A stretch of 64,000 nt of DNA from Rutidosis leptorrhynchoides (Eukaryota; Streptophyta; Magnoliopsida; Asterales; Asteraceae): positions 999,501-1,063,500 of the forward strand of contig NC_092341.1 in NCBI RefSeq assembly GCF_046630445.1, written 5' to 3'. Position numbers and translations under genes: made by a program. Position 1 is the stretch's first letter. Every line of letters begins with the position of its first letter. Below are positions 11,218-23,844 of the stretch, one piece after another. The notes beneath the pieces are model-generated. The model was not told the DNA's origin, did no database searches, and saw nothing but the letters and a program-made list of their open reading frames with translations.

Positions 11218-14200
11218 ATGGCACCGACTACTCGACACACCTTGAATATGAGTGAAGAGGAATTTCGTGCCTTTCTTTCTTCAAACATAGCCGTAGTACA
11301 GGCTACGCTACATACCAACAATAACTTCAAATCTAGCAATGCAGCTAACGGCGCAAGAAATCGTGTAGGATGCACCTACAAAGAATTCACTGCCTGCAAA
11401 CCTTTGGAATTTGATGGAACCGAAGGACCGATCGGATTGAAACGGTGGACCGAGAAGGTCGAATCGGTGTTTGCCATAAGTAAGTGTACTGAAGAGGACA
11501 AAGTGAAGTACGCTACGCATACCTTCACAGGTACTGCATTAACATGGTGGAATACCTATCTAGAGCAAGTGGGACAAGATGATGCTTACGTACTACCGTG
11601 ATCAGCATTCAAACACTTGATGAACGAGAAGTACCGTCCCAGAACCGAGGTCAATAAGCTCAAGATAGAACTTAGAGGGTTACGAACCCAAGGATTTGAT
11701 ATTACCACGTACGAAAGACGATTCACAGAATTGTGCCTATTGTGTCCGAGAGCGTTCGAAGATGAGGAAGAGAAGATCGACGAGTTTGTGAAAGGATTAC
11801 CGGAAAGAATCCAAGAACATATAAGTTCACACGAGCCCACCTCCATACAACAGGCATGTAGAATGGCTCACAAACTAGTGAACCAGATTGAGGAAAGAAT
11901 TAAAGAACAGGCGGCTGAAGAGGCCAATGTAAAGCAAGTCAAAAGAAAGTGAGAGGAAAACGGTGATAAGAATCACCAATACAACAACAGCAGCAATTAC
12001 AACAATAATCGCAACAACTATCCCAACAATCGCAACATCAATCGCAACTACAACAAACGGCCCAACAACAACAACAACAGCAACTACAACAATCATCCCA
12101 ACAACAATAACAACAGCAACAACAACAACAACAACAATCAGAGGCAGCTATGCCAAAGGTGTGAAAAGTATCACTCGGGGTTCTGCATCAAATTTTGCAA
12201 CAAGTGTAAAAGAAATGGTCATAGCGCGGCGAAGTGTGAGGTCTACGGACCAGGGGTTAACATAACAAAAGGAACAAATGGTGTCGGAATGAGTAATGGC
12301 GGAGCAAGTAGTGTCGGAGCAAGTTATGCCAATGTAGTTTGTTATAAATGTGGAAAACCGGGCCACATTATTAGAAATTGCCCGAACCAGGAGAACACGA
12401 ATGGACAAGGCCGTGGAAGAGTTTTCAATATTAATGCGGCAGAGGCACAGGAAGACCCGGAGCTTGTTACGGGTACGTTTCTTATTGACAATAAATCTGC
12501 TTACGTTATATTTGATTCGGGTGCGGATAGAAGCTATATGAGTAGAGATTTTTGTGCTAAATTAAGTTGTCCATTGACGCCGTTGGATAGTAAATTTTTA
12601 CTCGAATTAGCAAACGGTAAATTAATTTTAGCAGATTATATATGCCGGAATCGAGAAATTAAACTGGATAGCAAAATATTTAAGATTGATTTGATACCCG
12701 TAGAGTTAGGGAGTTTTGATGTAATAGTTGGCATGGACTAGCTGAAGAAGGTGAAAGCAGAGATCGTATGTTATAAAAATGCAATTCGCATTGTACGAGA
12801 AGAAGGAGAACCCTTAATGGTGTACGGAGAAAAGGGCAACACGAAGCTACATCTTATTAGTAATTTGAAGGCACAAAAACTGATAAGAAAAGGTTGATAT
12901 GCTGTTCTAGCACACGTCAAGAAAGTACAAACTGAAGAAAAGAGCATCAATGATTTTCCCGTCGCAAAAGAATTTCCCGATGTATTTCCGAAAGAATTAT
13001 CGGGACTACCTCCACATCGATCTGTTGAATTTCAAATAGATCTTGTACCAGGAGCTGCACCAATAGCTCGTGCTCCTTATAGACTCGCACCCAGCGAGAT
13101 GAAAGAACTGCAAAGCCAACTGCAAGAACTATTAGAACGTGGTTTTATTCGACCAAGCACATCACCATGGGGAGCTCCTGTTTTGTTTGTCAAGAAGAAG
13201 GATGGTACATTTAGGTTGTGTATTGACTACAGAGAGTTGAACAAACTTACCATCAAAACCGTTATCCACTGCCGAGAATTGACGACTTATTTGATCAACT
13301 ACAAGGCTCGTCGTTTTATTCGAAGATCGATTTACGTTCTGGATATCATCAAATGCGAGTAAAGGAGGATGATATTCCAAAAACTGCTTTTAGGACGCGT
13401 TATGGTCATTACGAGTTTATGGTTATGCCGTTTGGATTGACTAACGCACCAGCTGTGTTCATGGACCTTATGAACCGAGTGTGTGGGTCATATCTTGACA
13501 AGTTTGTCATTGTTTTCATCGATGACATACTTATTTACTCAAAGAATGATCAAGAGCACGAAGAACATTTGAGAAAAGTGCTAGAAGTATTGAGGAAAGA
13601 AAAACTGTACGCTAAGTTTTCAAAGTGTGCATTTTGGTTGGAAGAAGTTCAATTCCTCGGTCACATAGTGAACAAAGAAGGTATCCAGGTAGACCCTGCA
13701 AAGATCGAAACCGTTGAAAAGTGGGAAACCCCAAAAACTCAGATGCATATACGTCAATTTTTAGGATTGGCTGGTTACTACAGAAGATTCATCCAAGATT
13801 TCTCCAAAATAGCGAAACCCTTGACTGCATTAACGCATAAAGGGAAGAAATTTGAATGGAAGGATGAACAAGAGAAGGCGTTTCAATTATTGAAGAAAAC
13901 GCTAACTACGGCACCTATATTGTCATTGCCTGAAGGGAATGATGATTTTGTGATTTATTGTGACGCATCAAAGCAAGGTCTCGGTTGTGTATTAATGCAA
14001 CGGACGAAGGTGATTGCTCATGCGTCTAGACAATTGAAGATTCACGAGCAAAATTATACGACGCATGATTTGGAATTAGGCGCGGTTGTTTTTGCATTAA
14101 AGACTTGGAGGCACTACTTATATGGGGTCAAAAGTATTATATATACCGACCACAAAAGTCTTCAACACATATTTAATCAGAAACAACTGAATATGAGGCA

Positions 14201-15783
14201 GCGTAGGTGGATTGAATTATTGAATGATTACGACTTTGAGATTCGTTACCACCCGGGGAAGGCAAATGTGGTAGCCGACGCCTTGAGCAGAAAGGACAGA
14301 GAACCCATTCGAGTAAAATCTATGAATATAATGATTCACACTAACCTTACTACTCAAATAAAGGAGGCGCAACAAGGAGTTTAAAGGATGAAATACCCAA
14401 AGGATCAGAGAAGCATCTTAATATTCGGGAAGACGGAACCCGGTATAGGGCTGAAAGAATTTGGGTACTAAAATTTGGAGATATGAGAGAAATGGTACTT
14501 AGAGAAGCTCATAAAACCAGATACTCAATACATCCTGGAACGGGAAAGATGTAGAAGGATCTTAAGAAATATTTTTGGTGACCAGGTATGAAAGCCGATA
14601 TTGCTAAATATGTAGGAGAATGTTTGACGTGTTCTAAGGTCAAAGCTGAACATCAGAAACCATCAGGTCTACTACAACAACCTGAAATCCCGGAATGGAA
14701 ATGGGAAAATATTACCATGGATTTCATTACTAAATTGCCAAGGACTGCAAGTGGTTATGATACTATTTGGGTAATAGTTGATCGTCTCACCAAGTCAGCA
14801 TACTTTCTGCCAATAAGAGAAGATGACAAGATGGAGAAGTTAGCACGACTGTATTTGAAGGAAGTCGTCTCTAGACATGGAATACCAATCTCTATTATCT
14901 CTGATAGGGATGGCAAGTTTATTTCAAGATTCTGGCAGACATTACAGCAAGCATTAGGAACTCGTCTAGACATGAGTACTGCCTATCATCCACAAACTGA
15001 TGGGCAGAGCGAAAGGACGATACAAATGCTTGAAGACATGCTACGAGCATGTGTTATTGATTTCGAAAACAGTTGGGATCGACATCTACCGTTAGCAGAA
15101 TTTTCCTACAACAACAGCTATCATTCAAGCATTAAGATGGCGCCGTTTGAAGCACTTTATGGTAGAAAGTGCAGGTCTCCGATTTGTTGGAGTGAAGTGG
15201 GGGATAGACAGATTACGGGTCTGGAGATAATACAAGAAACTACCGAGAAGATCATCCAAATTCAACAACGGTTGAAAACCGCCCAAAGTCGACAAAAGAG
15301 CTACGCCGACATTAAAAGAAAAGACATAGAATTTGAAATTGGAGAAATGGTCATGCTTAAGGTTGCACCTTGGAAAGGTGTTGTTCGATTTGATAAACGG
15401 GGGAAATTAAATCAAGGTATATTGGACCATTCAAGATTATTGATCGTGTCGGACCAGTAGCTTACCGACTTGAGTTACCTCAACAACTTGCGAATATACA
15501 TAACACTTTCCACGTCTCGAATTTAAAGAAATGTTTTGCTAAAGAAGATCTCACTATTCCGTTGGACGAAATCCAAATCAATGAAAAACTTCAATTCATT
15601 GAAGAACCTGTCGAAATAATGGATCGTGAGGTTAAGAGACTTAAAAAAAACAAGATACCGGTTGTTAAGGTTCGATGGAATGCTCGTAGAGGACCCGAGT
15701 TCACCTGGGAGCGTGAAGATCAGATAAAGAAGAAATACCCGCATCTATTTCCAGAAGATTCGTCAACACTTTCAACAGCTTAA
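11218..15783 (+). pseudogene. E2 gag-pol (chromovirus polyprotein), multiply broken
   Basis: ATG at 11218 begins MAPTTRHTLNMSEEEF. Order: capsid-like gag, an Asn/Thr-rich tract, CCHC zinc knuckles (one is CYKCGKPGHIIRNC), aspartic protease (DSGAD), reverse transcriptase (FIDD), RNase H (YCDAS, TDHKS), integrase, and a chromodomain. Lesions: nonsense codons at 11599, 11950, 12739, 12895, 14552 and 14579; single-base deletions near 13256 and 15412; and a 16-base deletion near 14383 between TTTAAA repeats. Three or four of the nonsense codons replace Trp (TGG to TGA or TAG), as expected from deamination of methylated cytosine on the other strand. The chromovirus layout with a fused gag-pol frame and C-terminal chromodomain fits the Tekay/Del clade. 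Confidence 0.9.
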
Positions 15784-15818
15784 AATTTCTGGACGAAATT
15801 TATTTAACGGGTAGGTAC

Positions 15819-18800
15819 TGTAGTGACCCAAACTTTTCCATGTTTTTATATATTAAATAAAATTGATATTTACATGATTAAATGTTTCCAACATGTTAAG
15901 CAATCAAACTTGTTAAGACTTAATTAATTGAAATAGGTTTCATATAGACAATTGACCACCTAAGTTGACCGGCGATTCACGAACGTTAAAACTTGTAAAA
16001 ACTATATGATGACATATATATGGATATATATATATATATAGTTAACATGATATTATGATAAGTAAACATATCATTAAGTATATTAACAATGAACTACATA
16101 TGTAAAAACAAGACTACTAACTTAATGATTTTGAAACGAGACATATATGTAACGATTATCGTTGTAACGACATTTAATGTATATATATCATATTAAGATA
16201 TATTAATACATCATGATATCATGATAATGTAATAATTTAATATCTCATTTGATTTAATAAACAATGGGTTAACAACATTTAACAAGATCGTTAACCTAAA
16301 GGTTTTAAAACAACACTTACATGTAACGACTAACGATGACTTAACGACTCAGTTAAAATGTATATAAATGTAGTGTTTTAATATGTATTCATACAATTTT
16401 TAAAGACTTTAAGACACTTATCAAAATACTTCTACTTAACAAAAATGCTTACAATTACATCCTCGTTCAGTTTCATCAACAATTCTACTCGTATGCACCC
16501 GTATTCGTACTCGTACAATACACAGCTTTTATATGTATGTACTATTGGTATATACACTCCAATTATTAGCTCTTAGCAACCCATGTGAGTCACCTAACAC
16601 ATGTGGGAACCATTATTTGGCAACTAGCATGAAATATCTCATAAAATTACAAAAATATGAGTAATCATTCATGACTTATTTACATGAAAACAAAATTACA
16701 TATCCTTTATATCTAATCCATGCACGAACGACCAAAAACACCTACAAACACTTTCATTCTTTAATTTTATTCATCTAATTGATCTCTCTCAAGTTCTATC
16801 TTCAAGTTCTAAGTGTTCTTCATAAATTCTACAAGTTCTAGTTTCATAAAATCAAGAATACTTCCAAGTTTGCTAGCTTACTTCCAATCTTGTAGATTGA
16901 TCATCCAACCTCAAGAAATCTTTCTTATTTACAGTAAGATATCTTTCTAATACAAGGTAATACTCATATTCAAACTTTGATTCAATTTCTATAACTATAA
17001 CAATCTTATTTCGAGTGAAAATCTTACTTGAACTTATTTTCGTGTCATGATTCTGCTTCAAGAACTTTCAAGCCATCCAAGGATCCTTTGAAACTAGATC
17101 CATTTTCCTCATTTCCAGTAGCTTTATCCAGAAAACTTGAGGTAGTAATGATGTTCATAACATCATTCAATTCATACATATAAAGCTATCTTATTCGAAG
17201 GTTTAAACTTGTAATCACTAGAACATAGTTTAGTTAATTCTAAACTTGTTCGCAAACAAAAGTTAATCCTTCTAACTTGACTTTTAAAATCAACTAAACA
17301 CATGTTCTATATCTATATGATATGCTAACTTAATGATTTAAAACCTGGAAACACGAAGAACACTGTAAAACCGGACATACGCCGTCGTAGTAACACCGCG
17401 GGCTGTTTTTGGTTAGTTAATTAAAAACTATGATAAACTATGATTTAAAAGTTGTTCTTCTGGGAAAATGATTTTTCTTATGAACATGAAACTATATCCA
17501 AAAATCATGATTAAACTCAAAGTGGAAGTATGTTTTCTAAAATGGTCATCTAGACGTCGTTCTTTCGACTGATATGACTACCTTTACAAAAAAGACTTGT
17601 AACTTATATTTTACAACTATAAACCTATCCTTTTTCTATTTAGATTCATAAAATAGAGTTCAATATGAAACCATAGCAATTTGATTCACTCAAAACGGAT
17701 TTAAAATGAAGAAGTTATGGGTAAAACAAGATTGGATAATTTTTCCTGTTGTAGCAACGTGAAAATTGGTAACAAATCTATATTAATCATATCCTAGCTA
17801 ACTTATATTGTATTATACATGTATTCTAATATATTATATAATCTTGGGATACCATAGACACGTATGCAAATGTTTTGACATATCATATCGACCCATGTGT
17901 ATATATTATTTGGAACAACCATAGACACTCTATTGCAGTAATGTGGGAGTTAGCTATACAGAGTTGAGGTTGATTCCAAAAATATATATACTTTGAGTTG
18001 TGATCTAGCCTGAGACGTGTATACACTGGGTTGTGGATTGATTCAAGATAATATATATCAATTTTTTTCTGTACATCTAACGTTGGACAACTAGTTGTAG
18101 GTTACTAACGAGGACAGCTGACTTAATAAACTTAAAACATCAAAATGTATTAAAAGTGTTGTAAATATATTTTGAATATACTTTGATATATATGTACATA
18201 TTTATTATAGGTTCGTGAATCGACCAGTGGCCAAGTCTTACTTCGCGACGAAGTAAAAATCTGTGAAAGTGAGTTATAGTCCCACTTTTAAAATCTAATA
18301 TTTTTGGGATGAGAATACATGCAGGTTTTATAAATGATTTACAAAATAGACACAAGTACGTGAAACTACATTCTATGGTTGAATTATCGAAATCGAATAT
18401 GCCCCTTTTTATTAAGTCTGGTAATCTAAGAATTAGGGAACAGACACCCTAATTGATGCGAATCCTAAAGATAGATCTATTGGGCCTAACAAACCCCATC
18501 CAAAGTACCGGATGCTTTAGTACTTCGAAATTTATATCATATCCGAAGGGTGTCCCGGAATGATGGGGATATTCTTATATATGCATCTTGTTAATGTCGG
18601 TTACCAGGTGTTCACCATATGAATGATTTTTATCTCTATGTATGGGATGTATATTGAAATATGAAATCTTGTGGTCTATTGTTACGATTTGATATATATA
18701 GGTTAAACCTATAACTCACCAACATTTTTGTTGACTTTTAAAGCATGTTTATTCTCAGGTGAATATTAAGAGCTTCCGCTGTTGCATACTAAAATAAGGA

Positions 18801-19101
18801 CAAGATTTGGAGTCCATGTTTGTATGATATTATGTAAAAACTGCATTCAAGAAACATATGTCGATGTAATATATTTCTATTGTAAACCATTATGTAATGG
18901 TCGTGTGAAAACAGTATATTTTAGATTATCATTATTTGATAATCTACGTAATGCTTTTGAAACCTTTATTGATAAAATAAAGGTTATGGTTGTTTTAAAA
19001 ATGAATGCAGTCTTTGAAAAACGTCTCATATAGAGGTCATAACCTCGCAACGAAATCAATTAATATGGAACGTTTATAATCAATATGAACGGGACATTTT
19101 A
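15819..19101 (+). repeat. 3' LTR of E2
   Basis: It starts TGTAGTGACCC after ACGGGTAGGTAC and ends GGGACATTTTA, the final CA having become TA. GTCTG follows, matching the bases before the 5' LTR. It is collinear with the 5' LTR apart from scattered substitutions, short indels and the patch described there. Confidence 0.93.
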
Positions 19102-20376
19102 GTCTGGACTTCTGGAAAATTGATTTTCAGATAGTTCGTTTCGAGTAGATGACTTTTCGTTTAGGCCTCGCCTAAATCTGATATACGGTTTAGGATTTAT
19201 AGCCTTCCGAAAGTCACTACGTCTTTGTAACGACGTGCTGAAAATTCTGACCTACTCGCACTTAAACTGTCGCCACGGTCAAACGAAGAAGATTTAGGTT
19301 CTGAAAATTGGATAGTGGTTAGAGGACTCACATACGGAGCCTTGGCCACTGACCACGTTCTTTTCGTTTTGTATAGAGGTCGTAGCAGCTGTCCGAAATC
19401 AGCCTTTTGTTTCGATCTCTTTTCTTTTTGAAAACTTACTTTATCTTTTACGAATGATGATGACGATGATGATGTCTAGGACTTTACTTATGTACTTTTA
19501 AACCTTTTGGGACAACATACTGACTTAGTGACCTTTGACTTAGGTTGACGACCTTTCGGACCGACTTACTACCTGCATACTTTTCATATCGACTTTTACT
19601 GCTTATTCACTGTGAGTTATAGCTTCCCTTTTTACTTTACTATTTTTGGGACTGAGAATACATGCACTTTTTATGTTTTACATACTAGACACGAGTACTT
19701 AAAATTTATATATGTGTGGGTGATATAACGGCACAAAGATTTCCCTTATCACGGTAACGTTTAATCATTGGTTTTTGAACCGGTGAACGCGAATATTAGA
19801 TATGGATCCATAGGGTTTGACATCCCCACTCGGGCTAGTCGCACTAGCATTTAACGGGTGTTTGATACTTCGAGGACATACACACTCGCCAAGTGTACTT
19901 TTAGGGGGTATTATTATTACGTTAAGTTAGTTACCGAGTGCCCACGGATAAGCATATACTTTTCATACTGTTTTGGAATACGAAATCTCGTGGTCTACAT
20001 TACATTACTGAATACAAACTATAGCTCACCAACATTCGTGTTGACTTTTAAGCGTGTATTTCTCAGGTGCTTAGACGTTGTTGCTTCCACTATTAGACTT
20101 GCTGTCTTGGTGTTTTAGACTTGCTGTTACAGACTCGCTGTGTTAGACTTCCGCTGCATAACTTAGAGATGTCTCAATCATGGAACTTTTATCTTGCATT
20201 CACAACTTATGTTATTTAAATAATGGCTTGTAAACGACCTTTGTGTCACGTTTTCTTTTGTAAAACGTTATCCTTTTTGAATGCAAAACTTGTTTTAAAA
20301 CGGCATGTAGTATTGTACCGTGTAATAGACCTGTTGTTGACGATTCGTACATGATGGTTTTGTTTGGGGCGTCACA
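19102..20376 (+). repeat. Right half of older LTR H
   Basis: After the GTCTG duplication this continues the sequence interrupted at 5887. It shows features common to gypsy LTRs of this genome, such as GGGACTGAGAATACATGC and CTCACCAACATTCGTGTTGAC, and ends at GGGGCGTCACA. No primer-binding site follows, so it is a solo LTR or a 3' LTR. A short (GAT)n run lies near 19452-19475. No coding gene is seen. Confidence 0.6.
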
Positions 20377-20819
20377 ATAATAATGCGGATGTATATTGTG
20401 AAATAACAATTTTAAAACCAAGTGATGAAATTGCCCACTTGTGTTAAATAATGAATGTTGCGAAAGGATAAAATTTCCTAAGTATTTGATATTGCCATAC
20501 TTAGATGCTTCGCAATGCTAAAAAATTACCTAAGGATCGTTTTGGCGGACTTAGAAGATTCATAATGTATAAGTTTATACGACTACAGATTGTTTCGCGA
20601 AAGTACATACTTATTATGTGCACGATAATAAAAGTTGGAAATTGCAAAGGACAAGTCTGAATTATGAATATATATCAAATAAAGTGCTATATAAATAAGT
20701 CAAGTTGCAACTGCGGAATATAAATATTTCATTAATAGCGCGTTATGCGAAACGCGTAAAGCTACAAAAACGCAATATATGTAATTGCGGAATACAAGTT
20801 TACAATTCAAACACCTATT
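20377..20819. other. Non-coding part of a Tat-lineage remnant
   Basis: AT-rich sequence with no ORF of note between LTR H and the antisense ORF. If the neighbouring ORF and LTR are a Tat element, this would be part of the region between its lost pol and its antisense ORF. The repeated words GCGGAATA and AACGCG are the only structure I see. Confidence 0.4.
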
Positions 20820-22668
20820 TTAAAGCTTGAGCGCTTTAATGACTTCAAAGGTAACACCTTCACGCTAGCTAAGCTCTTCCAGTGCCGGGATAGCGACCTT
20901 CTCAACTTCCTTCTTTGCTATATTTAGCGCCTTTTGTGCATCATCAGTTGGGCATATTTCTTTAGCAATGTCTGCGGGAAGAGGTTAAGTAAGATCACCA
21001 AGCTTACAGAGCAAGTCATGCCACTCACAGCGGGTAGCGATCTTGGCAGCTTGGGCATATGCTTGAAATTTTTCGGTTACTGGCGCTGAATCCATTATCT
21101 TGTCGCGAAGCTCGGGCAGATATTTGACAAGTTGTGAGAATTGTTTTTCTGCGTGCTCCGCTCTCTTTTTGAGCGTCGCGTTTTCATCCGTGGATTTCTT
21201 CAATTGTGGCTCAAGCCTCTGCATTTTTCTGTGCTGCGCGCCAACAATTTTGACCTGTTTTTCATAATGGTCAGACATCTCATTGAACCGTTCAACATTG
21301 TCAATGGTCAAACAAATGGCATTGAAATAGTTGTGAATTCGTTGTCTTTCAGCTTGAGCGAATGTGAATTCGTGGTATTGTCGCTATACATTACTGGGTA
21401 CAAACTTGCAAAGTTTGCGATAGAGTCGATTGGCTTGTTCTTCTTCTGCCGCTTCATCCGCATCTTCTTCTTGGTTTGATGCTTCGGCGTCAGAAGGGAG
21501 GCTTAAATTTTCATTGCCGGGCTCTTCAAAAATATCATCAGGGATATCACCACCGATTTTATACAGCTGCTCCGGCCCCTCTGAATCTGAAAGCACAACT
21601 AACATCGAATAAGAAATTAAAATAAGTTAAAGGATATGGGAATAATACTCGCAGAATGTATGTGGTGGTATTGAATATCGCTAACTAACTTGCTTCTTGC
21701 TCAGCAATAGAGCGAAGGCGTCTTTTGCGAGGCGTGGTAGCCCCTTATGTTGCTGCTTTACGTTTTCCACGGTCTTCGCTACCGGGAATGGAAAACGTGT
21801 TGACAATCGGTTCGTCAATAAGTACGATCTCGCCGTCGCCTTCTTTTAAACGACGTGCAGGTCTGATGGCATTAACATCCGCTGACCTCATCACCAACTC
21901 AAGGTCAATCTCTGCAAAAAGGTACCGCAAAAGAATTATACAAATATAGAATAATATATAATGCGTTTTTGTATAAAAGTATCAGCAATATACCGTTATT
22001 AGCTGTGTTAATCAAAAGCGCGTCGCAATCGCCCCATAGCCAATACATAGATATTCCGCCGATATAAAGCGGCACGTTGGAATACGCCGCATAATCAAGC
22101 CCGCATTCTTGATTATTTTCATAATATCTTGTTCAAGGTCATCTGGGGTGACCTTGTCATTCACAGTAGCGTCCATCTCGGTACACCAAGCTTTGGGTAT
22201 GCTGCTATCGGCGTGGGCGGTATTGTTAATGAAGAAGAATGAACCTCGCCAGTTCCCAATAGAATCTTTGGGAGAAGTCATTACGCCATGTCGACCGCGG
22301 AATGAACACCACCCCGCATCATGTGGTGTAAGACTGTTGAAAGCGCGGAAGACGTTAAGTAATGGTTGCTTATTAAGAGCTCTGCAATACATCTCAAAAA
22401 GCACAATTTTATTGACAGCGTTGGGGTGCAGTTGAGCAACTGCAACCTTGTAATACTCGCATACGCTGCGAAAGAAAGGAGTAAGCGGCAGGTGTAAATT
22501 GCCATGTGAAATGGCGGCCTCGTAGATCGTAATCATGCCTTTGGGAAGGGCATTAGCCCTATCCTCCGCCGACGGTGCGGTGGGTGAGAATTGCGCAGTT
22601 TGGATTTTCGCCTCCGTCATATATGAAACGAAGGCGCTAGGTGTGTTGGCAGATGATGAAGATGCCAT
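20820..22668 (-). pseudogene. Antisense ORF of a Tat element: gypsy-type transposase-domain protein with coiled coil
   Basis: ATG at 22668 opens a protein resembling the Pfam family 'putative gypsy type transposon' (ALPKGMITIYEAAISHGNLH, LNVFRAFNSLTPHDAGWCSF). Probable exons are 22668-21994, 21911-21690 and 21586-20820, with GT/AG borders that keep phase. The last exon is acidic, then strongly coiled-coil (residues like KKSTDENATLKKRAEHAEKQ). Lesions: a one-base shift near 22125 (after it, the frame giving YIGGISMYWLWGDCDALL joins exon 2 in phase) and nonsense codons at 21745, 21384, 20985 and 20865. An LTR with its polypurine tract follows on the opposite strand. Tat-lineage elements are known to carry such extra ORFs between pol and the 3' LTR, so the gene is element-borne rather than a host gene. 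Confidence 0.72.
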
Positions 22669-23110
22669 TTATAATAGCGTAAATAGACCTGGTAATGGAT
22701 TGAAAAAATAACGAAGGATGAATCGCTAAATTGCAAGTGTTGCATATAAATTTCGGTAAGACAGTTTAATCGATTGAGAAATTGAAGGTGAAAGCGTAAA
22801 GTTGTTTATGCGAGTCGATTGGCTATTTATAATTAAAATCTAGGCGAGGAAGTCGTAAAGGCAATGATTACTTTTTAACGGCTAAAATTACCGCAACGTT
22901 GCAACGGTAATTAAATAGCCGTTACAGCGTTTCTGATTTGACAGCTTTGCAGAGTTGCTGTTATTATTACGTGTTGCCATTGCGAAAATCAACGGTAATA
23001 ATTTAGCGATGGGAAATTATTATAAATTTGTTGCAAATATATTAGAGTCGCATATTTTATTTTGTAGAGTTTATCATGATACATTTACTTCGTACAATGT
23101 ATCATAATAA
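22669..23110. other. Region between antisense ORF and Tat LTR
   Basis: No coding sequence. Read on the - strand it would be the promoter and leader of the antisense ORF. It contains imperfect inverted words around ACGGTAATTAAATAGCCGTTA (22903-22923), but no confident TATA box. Confidence 0.35.
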
Positions 23111-23459
23111 ACTGGGGGACTTGATTATATACATAGCATTGTATATGTATATTTTATTTACTAAAAGACCGCGAGTCACTTCGCTAAAGTTGCCGCGTTA
23201 ATAAAAGACTGCGGGTCACTTCGAGGCGGATAGTTAAACGGTCCGCACACCGCGAATATTTTGAATACTATAAATAAAGAGCTCGGCCTCTCATTTATGG
23301 GTTGTTGATTCTCTGCCATTTATCTAGACCTTTGTAATTTTCACTTGTGATTTTGCCTAAGGAAGATTTACATCGAGTTAAGGTGAATCATGTTAATTAA
23401 CAATCAAGACCGGGTCGGGTTGGTTAATCACTTGATTGAAAAGTGAAAGACGATCATCA
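23111..23459 (+). repeat. Polypurine tract and short LTR of a Tat-lineage element
   Basis: ACTGGGGGACT (23111-23121) is a good polypurine tract and is followed by TGATTATATACATAGC, a typical Tat LTR opening. A TATA box TATAAATAAA lies at 23269-23278. Within U3 the phrase AAAAGAC(C/T)GCG(A/G)GTCACTTCG occurs twice, about 39 bases apart (from 23164 and 23203). The right end is placed at CATCA, 23459, because it gives TG...CA ends; this is uncertain by a few tens of bases, since the other LTR and the target duplication are missing. Confidence 0.55.
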
Positions 23460-23559
23460 GGACCCAAAATAATCATTAAACATCTCATCCTCTATCTTTA
23501 TCATTGCACTCAATCATTAATTAAGTAACTAATTGATTATGGATTGATCAGCTACGTTA

Positions 23560-23615
23560 AATATGAATACGCAGACCGAAAGCCCGCCGCATCGCGCGGG
23601 CCGGACCCGGACTAG
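23560..23615 (+). mobile_element. Helitron 3' terminus
   Basis: GCCCGCCGCATCGCGCGGGC forms a GC-rich hairpin. It is followed about ten bases later by CTAG and then T, the CTRR|T ending of rolling-circle Helitron transposons. The preceding ACGCAGACCGAAAGCCC recurs, inverted, next to 32317. The body would extend to the left, but its 5' end is not recognised, so it is probably truncated or masked by the Tat remnant. Confidence 0.6.
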
Positions 23616-23844
23616 TTAATACTAATATAATACGAGTAATAACAAATAAAATATAAAATATATAAAATAAAATAGACACTTATAATAATGTACATATAAT
23701 TTGTTATAGGAATTCAATTAAAGAGGATATATGAGATATAAGATCTACTAACAATTACACAAAACCCTTGTGTTTGTGCCGGTGATGTGTTGCTGAACCG
23801 ACAAGTAGGTAGTAGGGGTGCTATTGTATTCGTCGGATTGATCG

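Larger units (their letters stand above)
5888..19101 (+). mobile_element. E2: complete Tekay-like chromovirus with two extra 5' ORFs
   Basis: A full-length, 13.2-kb copy bounded by LTRs of 3304 and 3283 bases, with the five-base duplication GTCTG at 5883-5887 and 19102-19106. Order: 5' LTR, primer-binding site, acidic ORF, F-box ORF, PPT-like hairpin, gag-protease-RT-RNase H-integrase-chromodomain, 3' LTR. The last LTR dinucleotide has decayed from CA to TA. The gag-pol frame has several nonsense codons, two single-base frameshifts and a 16-base deletion, so the copy cannot move on its own. It lies within the older LTR H. Confidence 0.93.

Noticed and set aside
11963-12265. Thr-rich ORF overlapping gag in another frame (also 42197-42580 in E3)
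   Set aside because: It is the shifted reading of the Asn tract encoded by AAC repeats in gag.
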